Shown here one piece after another: positions 1-6,686 of a stretch of DNA of 11,690 nt. The notes beneath the pieces were generated by a model. That model had not been told where the DNA came from, searched no databases, and worked only from the letters and a program-made list of their open reading frames with translations. Origin of the DNA: an uncultured Bacilli bacterium (GTDB taxonomy: Bacteria > Bacillota_I > Bacilli_A > RF39 > UBA660); assembly GCA_947628125.1 (NCBI GenBank), contig CANQYR010000022.1, positions 1-11,690 on the forward strand. The letters run 5' to 3'. How positions within the stretch are numbered: the first letter of the stretch is position 1; each line of letters begins with the position of its first letter. The position numbers and the translations under genes are program-made.

Positions 1-736
1 TCCATTCATTTACTCCATAACCTTTATTTATACTTGAAAATGAACTATCCCAGGAATAAGACCCAATTCTATCACTTATTATTTTTAAATGTGTTCCATT
101 TGTTTCTTTATTTAACCCATCTTCACTTACTTCAGTTATATTATTCATTACTCCAATGATTTGCCAAGTTTCACAGGCTTCAGCACTTGCCTCTTTTCCT
201 TCTTCACAATTAAAATATACATAATTACTTGGAGTTTTTCCTATATATCTTAAATTTACATCACCAGTATCATCATAAACTAATTCATCTTGGTTAGTCT
301 TTGCTTTTTTAGCTAAATAACATGCCCCGCTTTCCTCACCAGCTAATGTACATATTTTTTCTAGTTTACTACCAAAATATAAACTGCAACTTGTTTTAGG
401 TTTTGTTAAGTTACTAACCGTTACATCCCAATTTGTGGCATTCCAAGTTACACTTGCATCATTAGTGCATTCGGCTTTAACAAATACAAAGCCTTCTTCA
501 TTATCCTTTAAAGGCATTGTATCTAATTTTTGATCCCCATGATAAAAGGCAAATTCAATGTCACCATTTCCACCGCTCATTTTTAGTTTGCCATTTATTA
601 ATTTAAACGTTACTTTATCTTGATATCTTCCATAACTTTGATACACAAACAAACCAATAAATACTACACAAACAAATAAAAGAATTACAACTAATTTTTG
701 ATTAACTTTCCTATTCTCAAATCTTTTTAACCTCAT
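1..736 (-). CDS. Membrane-anchored surface protein, C-terminus beyond window
   Basis: Open reading frame of 245 visible residues with no stop before the left edge, so the gene is partial at its 3' end. The start at 736 is preferred over the in-frame ATG at 742 because AGGTGA lies 5 nt upstream of it and abuts the other. Residues 1-14 are basic, 15-32 form one membrane segment, and the rest should be extracellular. A first small module (about 40-120) holds C90 and C117 around WNATNWDVTVSNLT. C129, C139, C177 and C188 follow, then a stretch with YIGKTPSNYVYFN, WQIIGVMNNI and IGSYSWD. I recall these phrases from a large paralogous family of surface proteins in gut Bacilli metagenomes, whose function is not established. 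No LPXTG or enzyme motif is visible in this part. It is divergent from rpiB. The ORF is secure; the family assignment is from memory. Confidence 0.8.
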   Translation of the reverse strand, partial: MRLKRFENRKVNQKLVVILLFVCVVFIGLFVYQSYGRYQDKVTFKLINGKLKMSGGNGDIEFAFYHGDQKLDTMPLKDNEEGFVFVKAECTNDASVTWNATNWDVTVSNLTKPKTSCSLYFGSKLEKICTLAGEESGACYLAKKAKTNQDELVYDDTGDVNLRYIGKTPSNYVYFNCEEGKEASAEACETWQIIGVMNNITEVSEDGLNKETNGTHLKIISDRIGSYSWDSSFSSINKGYGVNEW

Positions 737-758
737 ATTCATCACCTATGTTACTAAT

Positions 759-787
759 ATGGTACTACAATAGTGCTAAATAGTCAA
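759..787 (-). promoter_or_regulatory. Candidate sigma-A promoter of the surface protein gene
   Basis: Read on the minus strand: TTGACT (-35, 787-782), a 17-nt spacer and TACCAT (-10, 764-759). The -35 matches 5 of 6 consensus bases and the -10 matches 4 of 6. It would give a leader of about 15-20 nt before AGGTGA. It is back to back with the rpiB promoter. Confidence 0.45.
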
Positions 788-798
788 TTAAAATTAAT

Positions 799-827
799 TT
801 GCCAAAACTAAACAATTGTACTATAAT
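799..827 (+). promoter_or_regulatory. Sigma-A promoter of the rpiB-spoIID block
   Basis: TTGCCA at 799-804, a 17-nt spacer, then a perfect TATAAT at 822-827. Transcription should start near 834, about 54 nt before the rpiB ATG. This also rules out translation of rpiB from a TTG at 816, which would lie inside the promoter. Confidence 0.75.
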
Positions 828-887
828 ATAAATAAGAAGGATAACTATTTTAAGTTACAACTTCTAAAAGAAAGGAACGAGAAAAAT

Positions 888-1334
888 ATGAGAATATACA
901 TTGGTTCCGATCACCGCGGAATATCATTAAAAAAAGAATTAATTGAATATTTAAAAAAACAAAATATTGAAGTCTTTGAAAGTGCCATACTAAACAAAGA
1001 AGATGATGACTATCCTGACTTTGCTTTTGACGTATCTAAAAAAGTTGTCAAAGATCCAAATAGCTTGGGCATCTTAATATGTGGTAATGGCATTGGCATA
1101 TCAATAGCCGCGAATAAAGTAAAAGGAATTAGATGTGCTAGGGTAACAAGTGAAGAAGATGTATATCATGCCAAAACCCATAATGGCGCGAATATAATCT
1201 CTTTTGGGGGCATTTCGTTTGAAGAAGCCAAAAAATTTGTAAATCTATTCATCTCAACCATGCCTGCTGAAGAAGAAAGACATTTAAGACGCATCAAAAA
1301 AATAATTGCCTATGAAAGTGAAGTCTACAAATGA
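888..1334 (+). CDS. rpiB: Ribose 5-phosphate isomerase B (RpiB/LacAB family)
   Basis: Cytosolic sugar-phosphate isomerase interconverting ribose 5-phosphate and ribulose 5-phosphate in the non-oxidative pentose phosphate pathway. The 148-residue length is normal for the family. Visible motifs are GSDHRG at 6-11, YPDFA at 42-46, GILICGNGIGISIAANK at 61-77 with the catalytic cysteine C65, and HNGANIISFGG from H98. The ATG at 888 is chosen because GSDHRG must sit about five residues from the N-terminus, AAAGGAA (871-877) lies 10 nt upstream, and the longer frame begins inside the promoter. Related LacA/LacB and allose isomerases share the fold, so the exact substrate is inferred; with no galactose genes nearby RpiB is the better call. 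Its TGA overlaps the next ATG (ATGA), indicating translational coupling. Confidence 0.93.
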   Translation: MRIYIGSDHRGISLKKELIEYLKKQNIEVFESAILNKEDDDYPDFAFDVSKKVVKDPNSLGILICGNGIGISIAANKVKGIRCARVTSEEDVYHAKTHNGANIISFGGISFEEAKKFVNLFISTMPAEEERHLRRIKKIIAYESEVYK

Positions 1335-1522
1335 ACATAAAAATATACCTTTATACTTTATGCGTCATGCTAAGTGCCTTTGCCTTATCTTCCTTAAACT
1401 TTGAAAAGGCCTTGAAAAAAAATAAAGTTGTCGAAGCACGAATATTATACTTTATCCTAAGCTTTGTCCTTGGTTATTTACTAGGTAACTTTTTACTAAT
1501 CTTTTTACCGGAGGGAATATGA
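1331..1522 (+). CDS. DUF1146-type small membrane protein (YwzB-like)
   Basis: 63 residues with two membrane segments (about 4-21 and 39-58) separated by a charged loop EKALKKNK. This layout fits the DUF1146 family, typified by Bacillus subtilis YwzB, which also lies near spoIID. Function is unknown. It overlaps rpiB by 4 nt at the start and spoIID by 4 nt at the end (both ATGA), so the three genes are translationally coupled. Family membership rests on hydropathy pattern, the loop and synteny, not on a search. Confidence 0.7.
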   Translation: MNIKIYLYTLCVMLSAFALSSLNFEKALKKNKVVEARILYFILSFVLGYLLGNFLLIFLPEGI

Positions 1523-2454
1523 AAAATAAAATACTCTTAAGCATCGTCTTTATTTTAATTATTGTTTTAGTCGTAGTAGTTTGTCATGAAAAAAAGACAA
1601 ACTATTATTTTCCTATGCCATCAGCGGTTGAAAAAGAGGAAAACCCCTTAACAATAAGACTTTTAAATGAAACGGACAATACCATCACCACCGTCAATTT
1701 AGAAGACTATATCATCGGTGTTGTGGCATCAGAAATGCCAGCTAGCTTTGAAAAAGAAGCCTTAAAAGCCCAAGCTGTGGCTGCTAGAACCTATGCCATT
1801 TATAAAAAAACTCATCGTAACCTTGATTATGACCTAATAATTGGCACCAAAGATCAAGCCTATAAAACCAACGAACAACTATTTAAACAATGGAATGTTA
1901 CCTTTTTTAGCAAATACCTAAAAATAAGAGATGCAGTTTTAGAAACCAAAAATGAAATATTAACCTATAATAATGAAGTAATAAATGCCTTTTACTTTTC
2001 TATGAGTAATGGCAAAACCGAAAATTCCGAACTAGTTTTCAGTGAATCACTACCTTACTTAAAAAGCGTTGATTCTCCAGAAATAAATGAAAACCTAGAA
2101 AATTATGAAATAACCAAAACCATCAGTACAACTGAATTTTGTGAAAAACTAAATATCAACTGTGCCACCATCAAAATAGATAACGAAAACAAAAGCGAAT
2201 CCGGACGCATCCTTACTATCAACATTAATGATAAAACCTTTAAAGGTACCGAAGTAAGAAGCTTACTAAACTTAAGATCAACTGACTTTACCATAAACGT
2301 AAATGGTAGTGAAATAATAATCACCACCCGTGGCTTTGGCCATGGAGTAGGGATGAGCCAATATGGAGCCAACACTCTTGCCAAAGAAAACAACAACTAC
2401 GAACAAATTTTAAAACATTATTACCAAAATACCCAAATCTCACAAATTTCTTAG
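1519..2454 (+). CDS. spoIID: Stage II sporulation protein D, SpoIID lytic transglycosylase
   Basis: Membrane-anchored peptidoglycan lytic transglycosylase. In Bacillus it acts with SpoIIM and SpoIIP at the division septum to drive engulfment of the forespore. Residues 5-22 form the membrane anchor. The catalytic glutamate is E72 in ASEMPASFEKEALKAQAVAART (70-91). A YFSMSNGKTENS stretch at 159-170 corresponds to the usual STSGGKT motif, with one glycine replaced by asparagine. GFGHGVGMSQYGA is at 272-284. Length (311) is normal. GGAGGG at 1510-1515 lies only 3 nt before the ATG, and the start overlaps the upstream stop. No zinc-binding cysteine motif of the Clostridioides type is evident. SpoIID-like hydrolases also occur outside sporulation, but the SpoIIQ-type neighbour supports the sporulation role. 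Confidence 0.92.
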   Translation: MKNKILLSIVFILIIVLVVVVCHEKKTNYYFPMPSAVEKEENPLTIRLLNETDNTITTVNLEDYIIGVVASEMPASFEKEALKAQAVAARTYAIYKKTHRNLDYDLIIGTKDQAYKTNEQLFKQWNVTFFSKYLKIRDAVLETKNEILTYNNEVINAFYFSMSNGKTENSELVFSESLPYLKSVDSPEINENLENYEITKTISTTEFCEKLNINCATIKIDNENKSESGRILTININDKTFKGTEVRSLLNLRSTDFTINVNGSEIIITTRGFGHGVGMSQYGANTLAKENNNYEQILKHYYQNTQISQIS

Positions 2455-2482
2455 TATAAAACTAAGCTTCCTTGTTCAAAAT
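2454..2482 (+). promoter_or_regulatory. Possible sigma-F/sigma-G-like promoter before spoIIQ
   Basis: GTATA at 2454-2458, a 15-nt spacer, then GTTCAAAAT at 2474-2482. The Bacillus sigma-F pattern is roughly GYATA, about 15 nt, GGNNANANT; here one base of the -10 differs. B. subtilis spoIIQ is sigma-F dependent. The predicted transcript would begin at about 2488, right at the Shine-Dalgarno (2489-2494), which is uncomfortably short. It could easily be chance in AT-rich DNA. Confidence 0.25.
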
Positions 2483-2505
2483 ACAAATAGGAGGCAAAAA
2501 ATATA

Positions 2506-3150
2506 ATGAAAAAAAGAAAATTGAAAGGATTCGTATTACCAAGTATCTACATCATAACAATCATAGTCTTAGCCATTGGCATCACCTTCTTTGCTAACAA
2601 CCTAATGGAAAAAGAACCAAGCAATACCAATATCGAATATGACTCAAGCGTTTTTAACCAAACCGAAGAAAGTGAAGAAATAAACGTAAATAATGAAGTA
2701 GATAATCAAATATCTAAACCCTATATTGGTACGGACGTAACAATATCCAAAGACTACTACAAAGAAGACGATACACCAGAAAACCAAGAAAAAGCCTTAA
2801 TATATTACGAAAATACCTACATGAAAAACACCGGCATATTATATGCCAGTGAAAATGTCTTCGATGTCATCGCCGTTACTGATGGAACCGTAAAAGAAAT
2901 AAAAAACGATGAAATATTAGGGACCGTCTTAACATTAGAAGGTAAAAATGGTTTAACATGTATTTATTACACATTAGGTGAAGTTCTAGTCAAAGAAAAA
3001 GATGAAGTAAAACAAAACGATATCCTAGCTAAATCTGGCCAAAGTCAAATTGAAACAACTAAACAAACATTACTCTTTGAAACCTATCTTGATGGCGCCT
3101 TAACTGATCCTAATAACATCTTTGGTAAAAAAATTGAAGAATTAGACTAG
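2506..3150 (+). CDS. spoIIQ: SpoIIQ-like protein, degenerate LytM (M23) domain
   Basis: In Bacillus, SpoIIQ is a forespore membrane protein that pairs across the intermembrane space with SpoIIIAH and supports engulfment and the feeding-tube complex. Here a basic N-terminus is followed by one membrane segment (11-30), an acidic linker (about 35-100) and a LytM-like domain (about 105-206) with VIAVTDGTVKEI, a typical M23 strand pair. Every M23 zinc ligand position I can align is altered: the HxGID site reads NTGIL (108-112), the YxHL site reads YYTL (154-157) and LHFE reads LLFE (189-192). It is therefore expected to be a binding rather than hydrolytic domain. 214 residues is close to the family size. 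AGGAGG at 2489-2494 precedes the ATG by 11 nt. Its position after spoIID matches known synteny. Confidence 0.82.
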   Translation: MKKRKLKGFVLPSIYIITIIVLAIGITFFANNLMEKEPSNTNIEYDSSVFNQTEESEEINVNNEVDNQISKPYIGTDVTISKDYYKEDDTPENQEKALIYYENTYMKNTGILYASENVFDVIAVTDGTVKEIKNDEILGTVLTLEGKNGLTCIYYTLGEVLVKEKDEVKQNDILAKSGQSQIETTKQTLLFETYLDGALTDPNNIFGKKIEELD

Positions 3151-3171
3151 TCCTAAATAAGGACTATTTTT
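3148..3171 (+). terminator. Intrinsic terminator overlapping the spoIIQ stop
   Basis: A perfect 7-bp stem TAGTCCT / AGGACTA (3148-3154 and 3160-3166) with the loop AAATA, followed by TTTTT. The stem begins on the spoIIQ stop codon. The next start codon is only 15 nt further on, so the following gene must be fed by read-through or by an upstream internal promoter. Confidence 0.75.
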
Positions 3172-3185
3172 AAAGGGGTGAGATT

Positions 3186-3776
3186 ATGCAGCCAAAATAT
3201 ACATTCTATTTTCATGATAACAAAGTTCAATACGTTAAAAAAAATCAAATTAAAACTTATTTGTTTTCCTTAGATTGTCTTTTATATGGGCAAATGATTA
3301 ACATTTCTAAATTCATCAAAGAACTAAAAAATTTATTTCGTAAAGAAAAAATAAGCACCCTTATCATGCCCTACATCAGAATAATCACCCCCAAACCATT
3401 TTATAACCGTGATAAAGAATTATTTCTAATGGCCTTCAACGCTTTAGGAATTAACAAAATAGAATTTAAAACTGAAGTAGATTACTATCCCTTAAAAAAA
3501 AATACCACCTTTTTAAACATCTTGGATACATGTATTATGAAAACCACCATCAAACAAGAAGAAATAAAAACATTATGCTATCCCTTTAACCTATTTAAAG
3601 ATAAAAAACAATTACTAAAAGTAATGGATGATAACCATGACAATGCCATCATCTTATTTGGTACCAATCAAGATGTTCCCGAATTTGTCGACATCCTAAA
3701 AAACATGGGCAAACAAAGCGTCCACTACTACAATAACTACCAAACTTATATCATTGAAAAATCAATCTCTAGTTAA
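3186..3776 (+). CDS. Hypothetical protein, possibly a degenerate MreB/Mbl-like protein
   Basis: 196-residue soluble protein with no signal peptide or membrane segment, not confidently recognised. GGGGTG at 3175-3180 precedes the ATG by 5 nt. Several stretches resemble the order of elements in MreB/Mbl: FYFHDNKVQYVKKNQI (7-22) looks like the N-terminal strand pair that in MreB reads IDLGTANxLVYVKGKGI. LIMPYIRIITPKPFYNRDKE followed by LFLMAFNALGINKIEF (59-94) resembles the segment with VPSGVTEVERRAV and an alanine-rich helix. NAIILFGTNQDVPEFVDIL (153-171) resembles the C-terminal VLTGGGALLRGLDxLL. The nucleotide-binding glycines are missing and it is far shorter than MreB (about 340). In Bacillus, mbl lies near spoIIQ after spoIIID, which supports the idea. 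The homology is inference by eye; the gene itself is secure. Confidence 0.8.
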   Translation: MQPKYTFYFHDNKVQYVKKNQIKTYLFSLDCLLYGQMINISKFIKELKNLFRKEKISTLIMPYIRIITPKPFYNRDKELFLMAFNALGINKIEFKTEVDYYPLKKNTTFLNILDTCIMKTTIKQEEIKTLCYPFNLFKDKKQLLKVMDDNHDNAIILFGTNQDVPEFVDILKNMGKQSVHYYNNYQTYIIEKSISS

Positions 3777-3788
3777 ATTCTATCTAAA

Positions 3789-3816
3789 GGCCTAAGATGT
3801 AGGTTCTCTTTTTTTA
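3789..3816 (+). terminator. Probable terminator after the hypothetical gene
   Basis: GGCCTA / TAGGTT (3789-3794 and 3800-3805) forms a 6-bp stem with two G-U pairs and the loop AGATG, followed by a T-rich run from 3807. It separates the sporulation block from the agrA promoter. Confidence 0.5.
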
Positions 3817-3823
3817 TTTTATA

Positions 3824-3832
3824 TGATATAAT
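3824..3832 (+). promoter_or_regulatory. Extended -10 promoter of agrA-agrC
   Basis: TGA-TATAAT at 3824-3832 is a perfect -10 with the extended TGn element. The -35 region at 17 nt spacing (TTCTCT) is poor. No paired LytTR-type repeats are seen upstream, so agrAC looks constitutive rather than self-activated. Transcription should start near 3839. Confidence 0.6.
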
Positions 3833-3870
3833 TACTGACAGTAAACCATAATTTAAAAGGAGCGAATAAA

Positions 3871-4584
3871 ATGATCAAGTTTGTTATTATTGAAGACGAT
3901 AAGAAAATTCAAGAAATAATTAAAAAACTTCTTAGAAAAATCTCAATCGAAAATGACATTGAAATGCAAATCTCCTTTTACAGTGCCTACAATGATAAAT
4001 TAGCAAACTGTATCAAAGAAAACTTATATCGCAAAGTATACATTATTGATATTGAACTTGAAGGCTCCTTAAGTGGAATCGATATCGCTCAAAAGCTAAG
4101 AGAAAATGACTGGGACAGTGAAATAATATTTATAACAAGTCATGACAAAATGTTTGAAACTGTTTATCGAAACGTTTTAGATGTCTTTGATTTTATTGAA
4201 AAATTCCACAATCTTAAAACTCGTTTAGAAAAAGACATAACCACAATTATAAAACAAAAATTTGATAAAAAGATGCTAAAAATATCCACTCGTAACATTG
4301 ACCTAGAAATATACCTTAAAAATATTTTATACATAACAAGAGATAAAGACGACCGAAAAGTAATTATTCATACCAACGAAGTAGACTTTAAAGTAACTAA
4401 TAGCCTAAAAGAAATTGGTGAAAAACTAGACAATAGATTTGTCAAAAGCCATCGTAGTTGTATCGTAAATAAAGAACATGTTGTTGAATATAACTATAGT
4501 CAAAACTACTTTCAATTAGATAATGGCATGAAAATAGACTTATTATCAAAGAAATATCGAAAGGAAATTGAAAATAATGAATAA
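3871..4584 (+). CDS. agrA: AgrA-type response regulator (REC + LytTR)
   Basis: Cytosolic response regulator of a peptide quorum-sensing system, binding DNA through a LytTR domain when phosphorylated by AgrC. The receiver domain spans about 1-125: acidic pocket E8-D9-D10, phosphoacceptor D60 in VYIIDIELEG, FITS at 87-90, conserved lysine K111. The LytTR domain spans about 134-235 with the family hallmark RFVKSHRSCIVN (189-200) and a basic C-terminal LLSKKYRKEI. 237 residues is the usual length. AAGGAG at 3857-3862 is 8 nt before the ATG. It is followed directly by the histidine kinase, and agrBD lie convergent beyond that. In Staphylococcus the kinase precedes the regulator; here the order is reversed. 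The paired 9-bp repeats at 6725-6754 and 6784-6813 are its likely operators (inference). Confidence 0.9.
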   Translation: MIKFVIIEDDKKIQEIIKKLLRKISIENDIEMQISFYSAYNDKLANCIKENLYRKVYIIDIELEGSLSGIDIAQKLRENDWDSEIIFITSHDKMFETVYRNVLDVFDFIEKFHNLKTRLEKDITTIIKQKFDKKMLKISTRNIDLEIYLKNILYITRDKDDRKVIIHTNEVDFKVTNSLKEIGEKLDNRFVKSHRSCIVNKEHVVEYNYSQNYFQLDNGMKIDLLSKKYRKEIENNE

Positions 4585-5866
4585 TGATCTACTATTAATA
4601 TTTAATTGCCTAGTTGTCTTTTTTAGCCAATGGGCAATTTTTTATGCATTTGAAAAATTAACCGAAAAACAAATAATTAGTAATAACACCACCGTCCCTA
4701 TAATCATCATCATCGCCTCATTAGCCGAAGTCTTATTAGCTAACTATTTAATACCCTTTTACCATGGTCTTATATCAGTCATATATTTCTTAATAATCCT
4801 TAAAATAACCTCTAAAAAGCCTTTTAAAGAAATCATCATTTATATTATTTTACTTTATCTAATCGGAATATTACTAGACATATTAGCGATGGTTATATTT
4901 ATACTTATTCTAAGCATCATTCCCCAAATAAATCAGTATATGCTCTTAGTTAAACCAATCGGTACCTTATTCTTAGCCATTGGCTTAATACTAACAATTA
5001 AAATCTCTTTCATTAAGAAAAGCATTAATAAAATTGTCCTTTATCTTAAAAAACTAAATTACACATACATTTACTTATTTCTAATAATCAGCATCTATTT
5101 TGCTTTAGGTGTTTTAAGTATCGATAATATTGAAAGTAAAAATAACATCTTAATTATCTTTACCCTTGCTACATTACTAACACTAACTATCGTCTCTTTT
5201 ATTCTTAGTAGATATGAAATAATAACATTAAAAGAAACGAACTACTACTTAATTAAAAACAATGAATATTACTTAAAAAGTTTACAAGACTATCACATAT
5301 TAAAACATAACTTAACCAATCAACTAATAGGTGTTAAATCAATTGCCAACATTAAAGCCCAAGCCTTACTAGATGATCTAATCACATCTTATAATGCTAC
5401 CTTTAAAAGTTCTGGCGATGTGCATAAAGTACCATCGGGTATTAACGGTATCATCTATGAAAAATTATATAACTTTAACCAAAAAGAAATCGAAATAGCC
5501 GTTGATAATAAAATTAACAATCACATCCTAAAAGTTTTAAAACCAAGAAGTTATAACCTTTTATGTGAAGCCTTAGGTACTATCTTAGATAATGCCCTTG
5601 AAGCAGCTAGCAAAAGTGATGAAAAAATTATCTATTTAAAATTTAATGAAACCGAAGATTGTATCATTGTCGATATAATTAATACCTTTGTTGGTTATTT
5701 AAATGTTGATAAGTTCGGTAGTTTTTCTTATACAACGAAAAACAAAGGTCATGGCTTAGGAATATATTCTTTACTCGATAAGAAAAAATTAAATGTTCAA
5801 ATGTCTATTAAAAATAACCTTTTCATTAGCACGATTACCATTGAAAAAATAAAAAAAGACAAATAG
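4577..5866 (+). CDS. agrC: AgrC-type sensor histidine kinase (GHKL family)
   Basis: Membrane receptor kinase expected to bind the AgrD-derived peptide and phosphorylate AgrA. Numbering here counts from a TTG at 4568, three codons upstream. About six membrane segments occupy residues 8-28, 43-62, 66-80, 88-118, 130-147 and 165-213. A linker leads to the H-box LKHNLTNQL with H247, as in the AgrC/ComD class. The GHKL ATPase domain shows the N-box ILDNALEAA (N342) and the G-box GHGLG at 394-398. I prefer the ATG at 4577, with AAAGGAAA about 10 nt upstream, to the TTG. Either start overlaps the agrA stop, indicating coupling. Its TAG stop lies inside the terminator hairpin that it shares with agrD. 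Confidence 0.9.
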   Translation: MNNDLLLIFNCLVVFFSQWAIFYAFEKLTEKQIISNNTTVPIIIIIASLAEVLLANYLIPFYHGLISVIYFLIILKITSKKPFKEIIIYIILLYLIGILLDILAMVIFILILSIIPQINQYMLLVKPIGTLFLAIGLILTIKISFIKKSINKIVLYLKKLNYTYIYLFLIISIYFALGVLSIDNIESKNNILIIFTLATLLTLTIVSFILSRYEIITLKETNYYLIKNNEYYLKSLQDYHILKHNLTNQLIGVKSIANIKAQALLDDLITSYNATFKSSGDVHKVPSGINGIIYEKLYNFNQKEIEIAVDNKINNHILKVLKPRSYNLLCEALGTILDNALEAASKSDEKIIYLKFNETEDCIIVDIINTFVGYLNVDKFGSFSYTTKNKGHGLGIYSLLDKKKLNVQMSIKNNLFISTITIEKIKKDK

Positions 5867-5889
5867 GATAATACCTACTTGCCTTTTTT
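5852..5889. terminator. Bidirectional terminator between agrC and agrD
   Basis: AAAAAAGACAA (5852-5862) pairs with TTGCCTTTTTT (5879-5889) with a single A-C mismatch. An inner stem TAGG/CCTA (5864-5867, 5874-5877) closes the loop ATAATA. It yields a U-run in both directions. The agrC TAG forms part of the inner stem and the agrD stop is 2 nt beyond, so one 38-nt element ends both convergent operons. Confidence 0.75.
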
Positions 5890-5891
5890 AA

Positions 5892-6002
5892 TTATAACAT
5901 TTCTTCATCTGCTTCAGGTTCATCAAAGAAAAACCAATAGCAAGCACTAGAAACTGAATTAGCAAATAAATTTGCAATGTCAGCTAATAAATTAGTAATC
6001 AT
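5892..6002 (-). CDS. agrD: AgrD autoinducing peptide precursor
   Basis: 36-residue precursor of a secreted thiolactone signalling peptide. The N-terminal part (MITNLLADIANLFANSV) is an amphipathic helix for membrane binding. The peptide core is SSACYWFFF with C21 as the ring cysteine. The C-terminal acidic tail DEPEADEEML matches the DEPxxPEE-type tail that AgrB recognises in Staphylococcus. If cleavage falls just before DEP (after F26) the macrocycle would hold six residues (C-Y-W-F-F-F), one more than the usual five; cleavage one residue earlier gives CYWFF. The ATG at 6002 is used. AGAAGGG lies about 11 nt upstream; an in-frame GTG at 6011 is possible but too close to that site. It follows agrB after 54 nt. 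Confidence 0.93.
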   Translation of the reverse strand: MITNLLADIANLFANSVSSACYWFFFDEPEADEEML

Positions 6003-6056
6003 TTTTTTCACATCCCTTCTATTCTCTTGTTTAAATCTATATCTTAAATTTAAACC

Positions 6057-6656
6057 TTAAGTATTAACATAAGCCTTATAATTGCTATATGAAGCACCAA
6101 ATATTTTATATGTTAGAGGATTCATTACAACACTTTGGATAGTTAAAGCATATAATGTCGCGTTTAAGAAAGTATTACTATTAACAAAATATTGTAAAAT
6201 AAACAAGCTAGTTACAATTAATAAGGAAAGCACTTTCGCTCTTTTTCTTTTCTCTTCATGAATTAATGGTCTAGCTGCGGTGTCAGCAGGTGCAAAAAAC
6301 AAAAACGATAAAAAAGCAAAAATCCAAATTCCTATAACTACATATTTAGGTAAAACCACATAATGAATGAAAAAACAGCCACCAATATAAATTGGTACTG
6401 AGCTTATCCAACATTGCCAACTTTTCTTTGCGTGTAAGCCAAAGCCATACAATCTAACTAAAGAATAAATAACAATTAATAAAATAAGCTCCCAAAATAG
6501 ATGAAAATACAAAGATACACCTACTACGACAATTAACTTCGTAATAAGGTTATAAAATCCTTCTAAACCATATTTTATCTTTTTTCTTTCTAAATCACTT
6601 AATTTGCGTTTTGCCTCAATCTGTAAAATAGCCCATGAAATAAACTTCTTTTTCAT
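6057..6656 (-). CDS. agrB: AgrB peptidase/cyclase for AgrD
   Basis: Integral membrane cysteine endopeptidase that removes the AgrD tail and forms the thiolactone ring before export. 199 residues with several membrane segments. The catalytic pair is H75 and C82 in RLYGFGLHAKKSWQCW (68-83), with the spacing of Staphylococcus AgrB H77/C84. The loop APADTAARPLIHEEKRKRAK (122-141) is the second family hallmark. AAAGGAG (6667-6661) is 4 nt before the ATG, a short spacing. It heads a minus-strand agrB-agrD operon, convergent with agrA-agrC. The upstream promoter has an extended -10 and paired repeats suggesting activation by AgrA. Confidence 0.93.
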   Translation of the reverse strand: MKKKFISWAILQIEAKRKLSDLERKKIKYGLEGFYNLITKLIVVVGVSLYFHLFWELILLIVIYSLVRLYGFGLHAKKSWQCWISSVPIYIGGCFFIHYVVLPKYVVIGIWIFAFLSFLFFAPADTAARPLIHEEKRKRAKVLSLLIVTSLFILQYFVNSNTFLNATLYALTIQSVVMNPLTYKIFGASYSNYKAYVNT

Positions 6657-6686
6657 ATCGCTCCTTTCCTTATAAGACTTTAGTAA

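Noticed and set aside
816..887. Longer rpiB start (TTG at 816) adding 24 residues
   Set aside because: It lies within the TTGCCA-N17-TATAAT promoter and upstream of the predicted transcript start; the added residues are not part of the family and the ATG at 888 has a ribosome binding site.
2103..2396. Minus-strand ORF inside spoIID
   Set aside because: Fully within a clear spoIID coding frame, no ribosome site or family signal.
2450..2466. CTTAGT/ACTAAG hairpin at the end of spoIID as a terminator
   Set aside because: 6-bp stem without a following U-run, and the operon appears to continue into spoIIQ.
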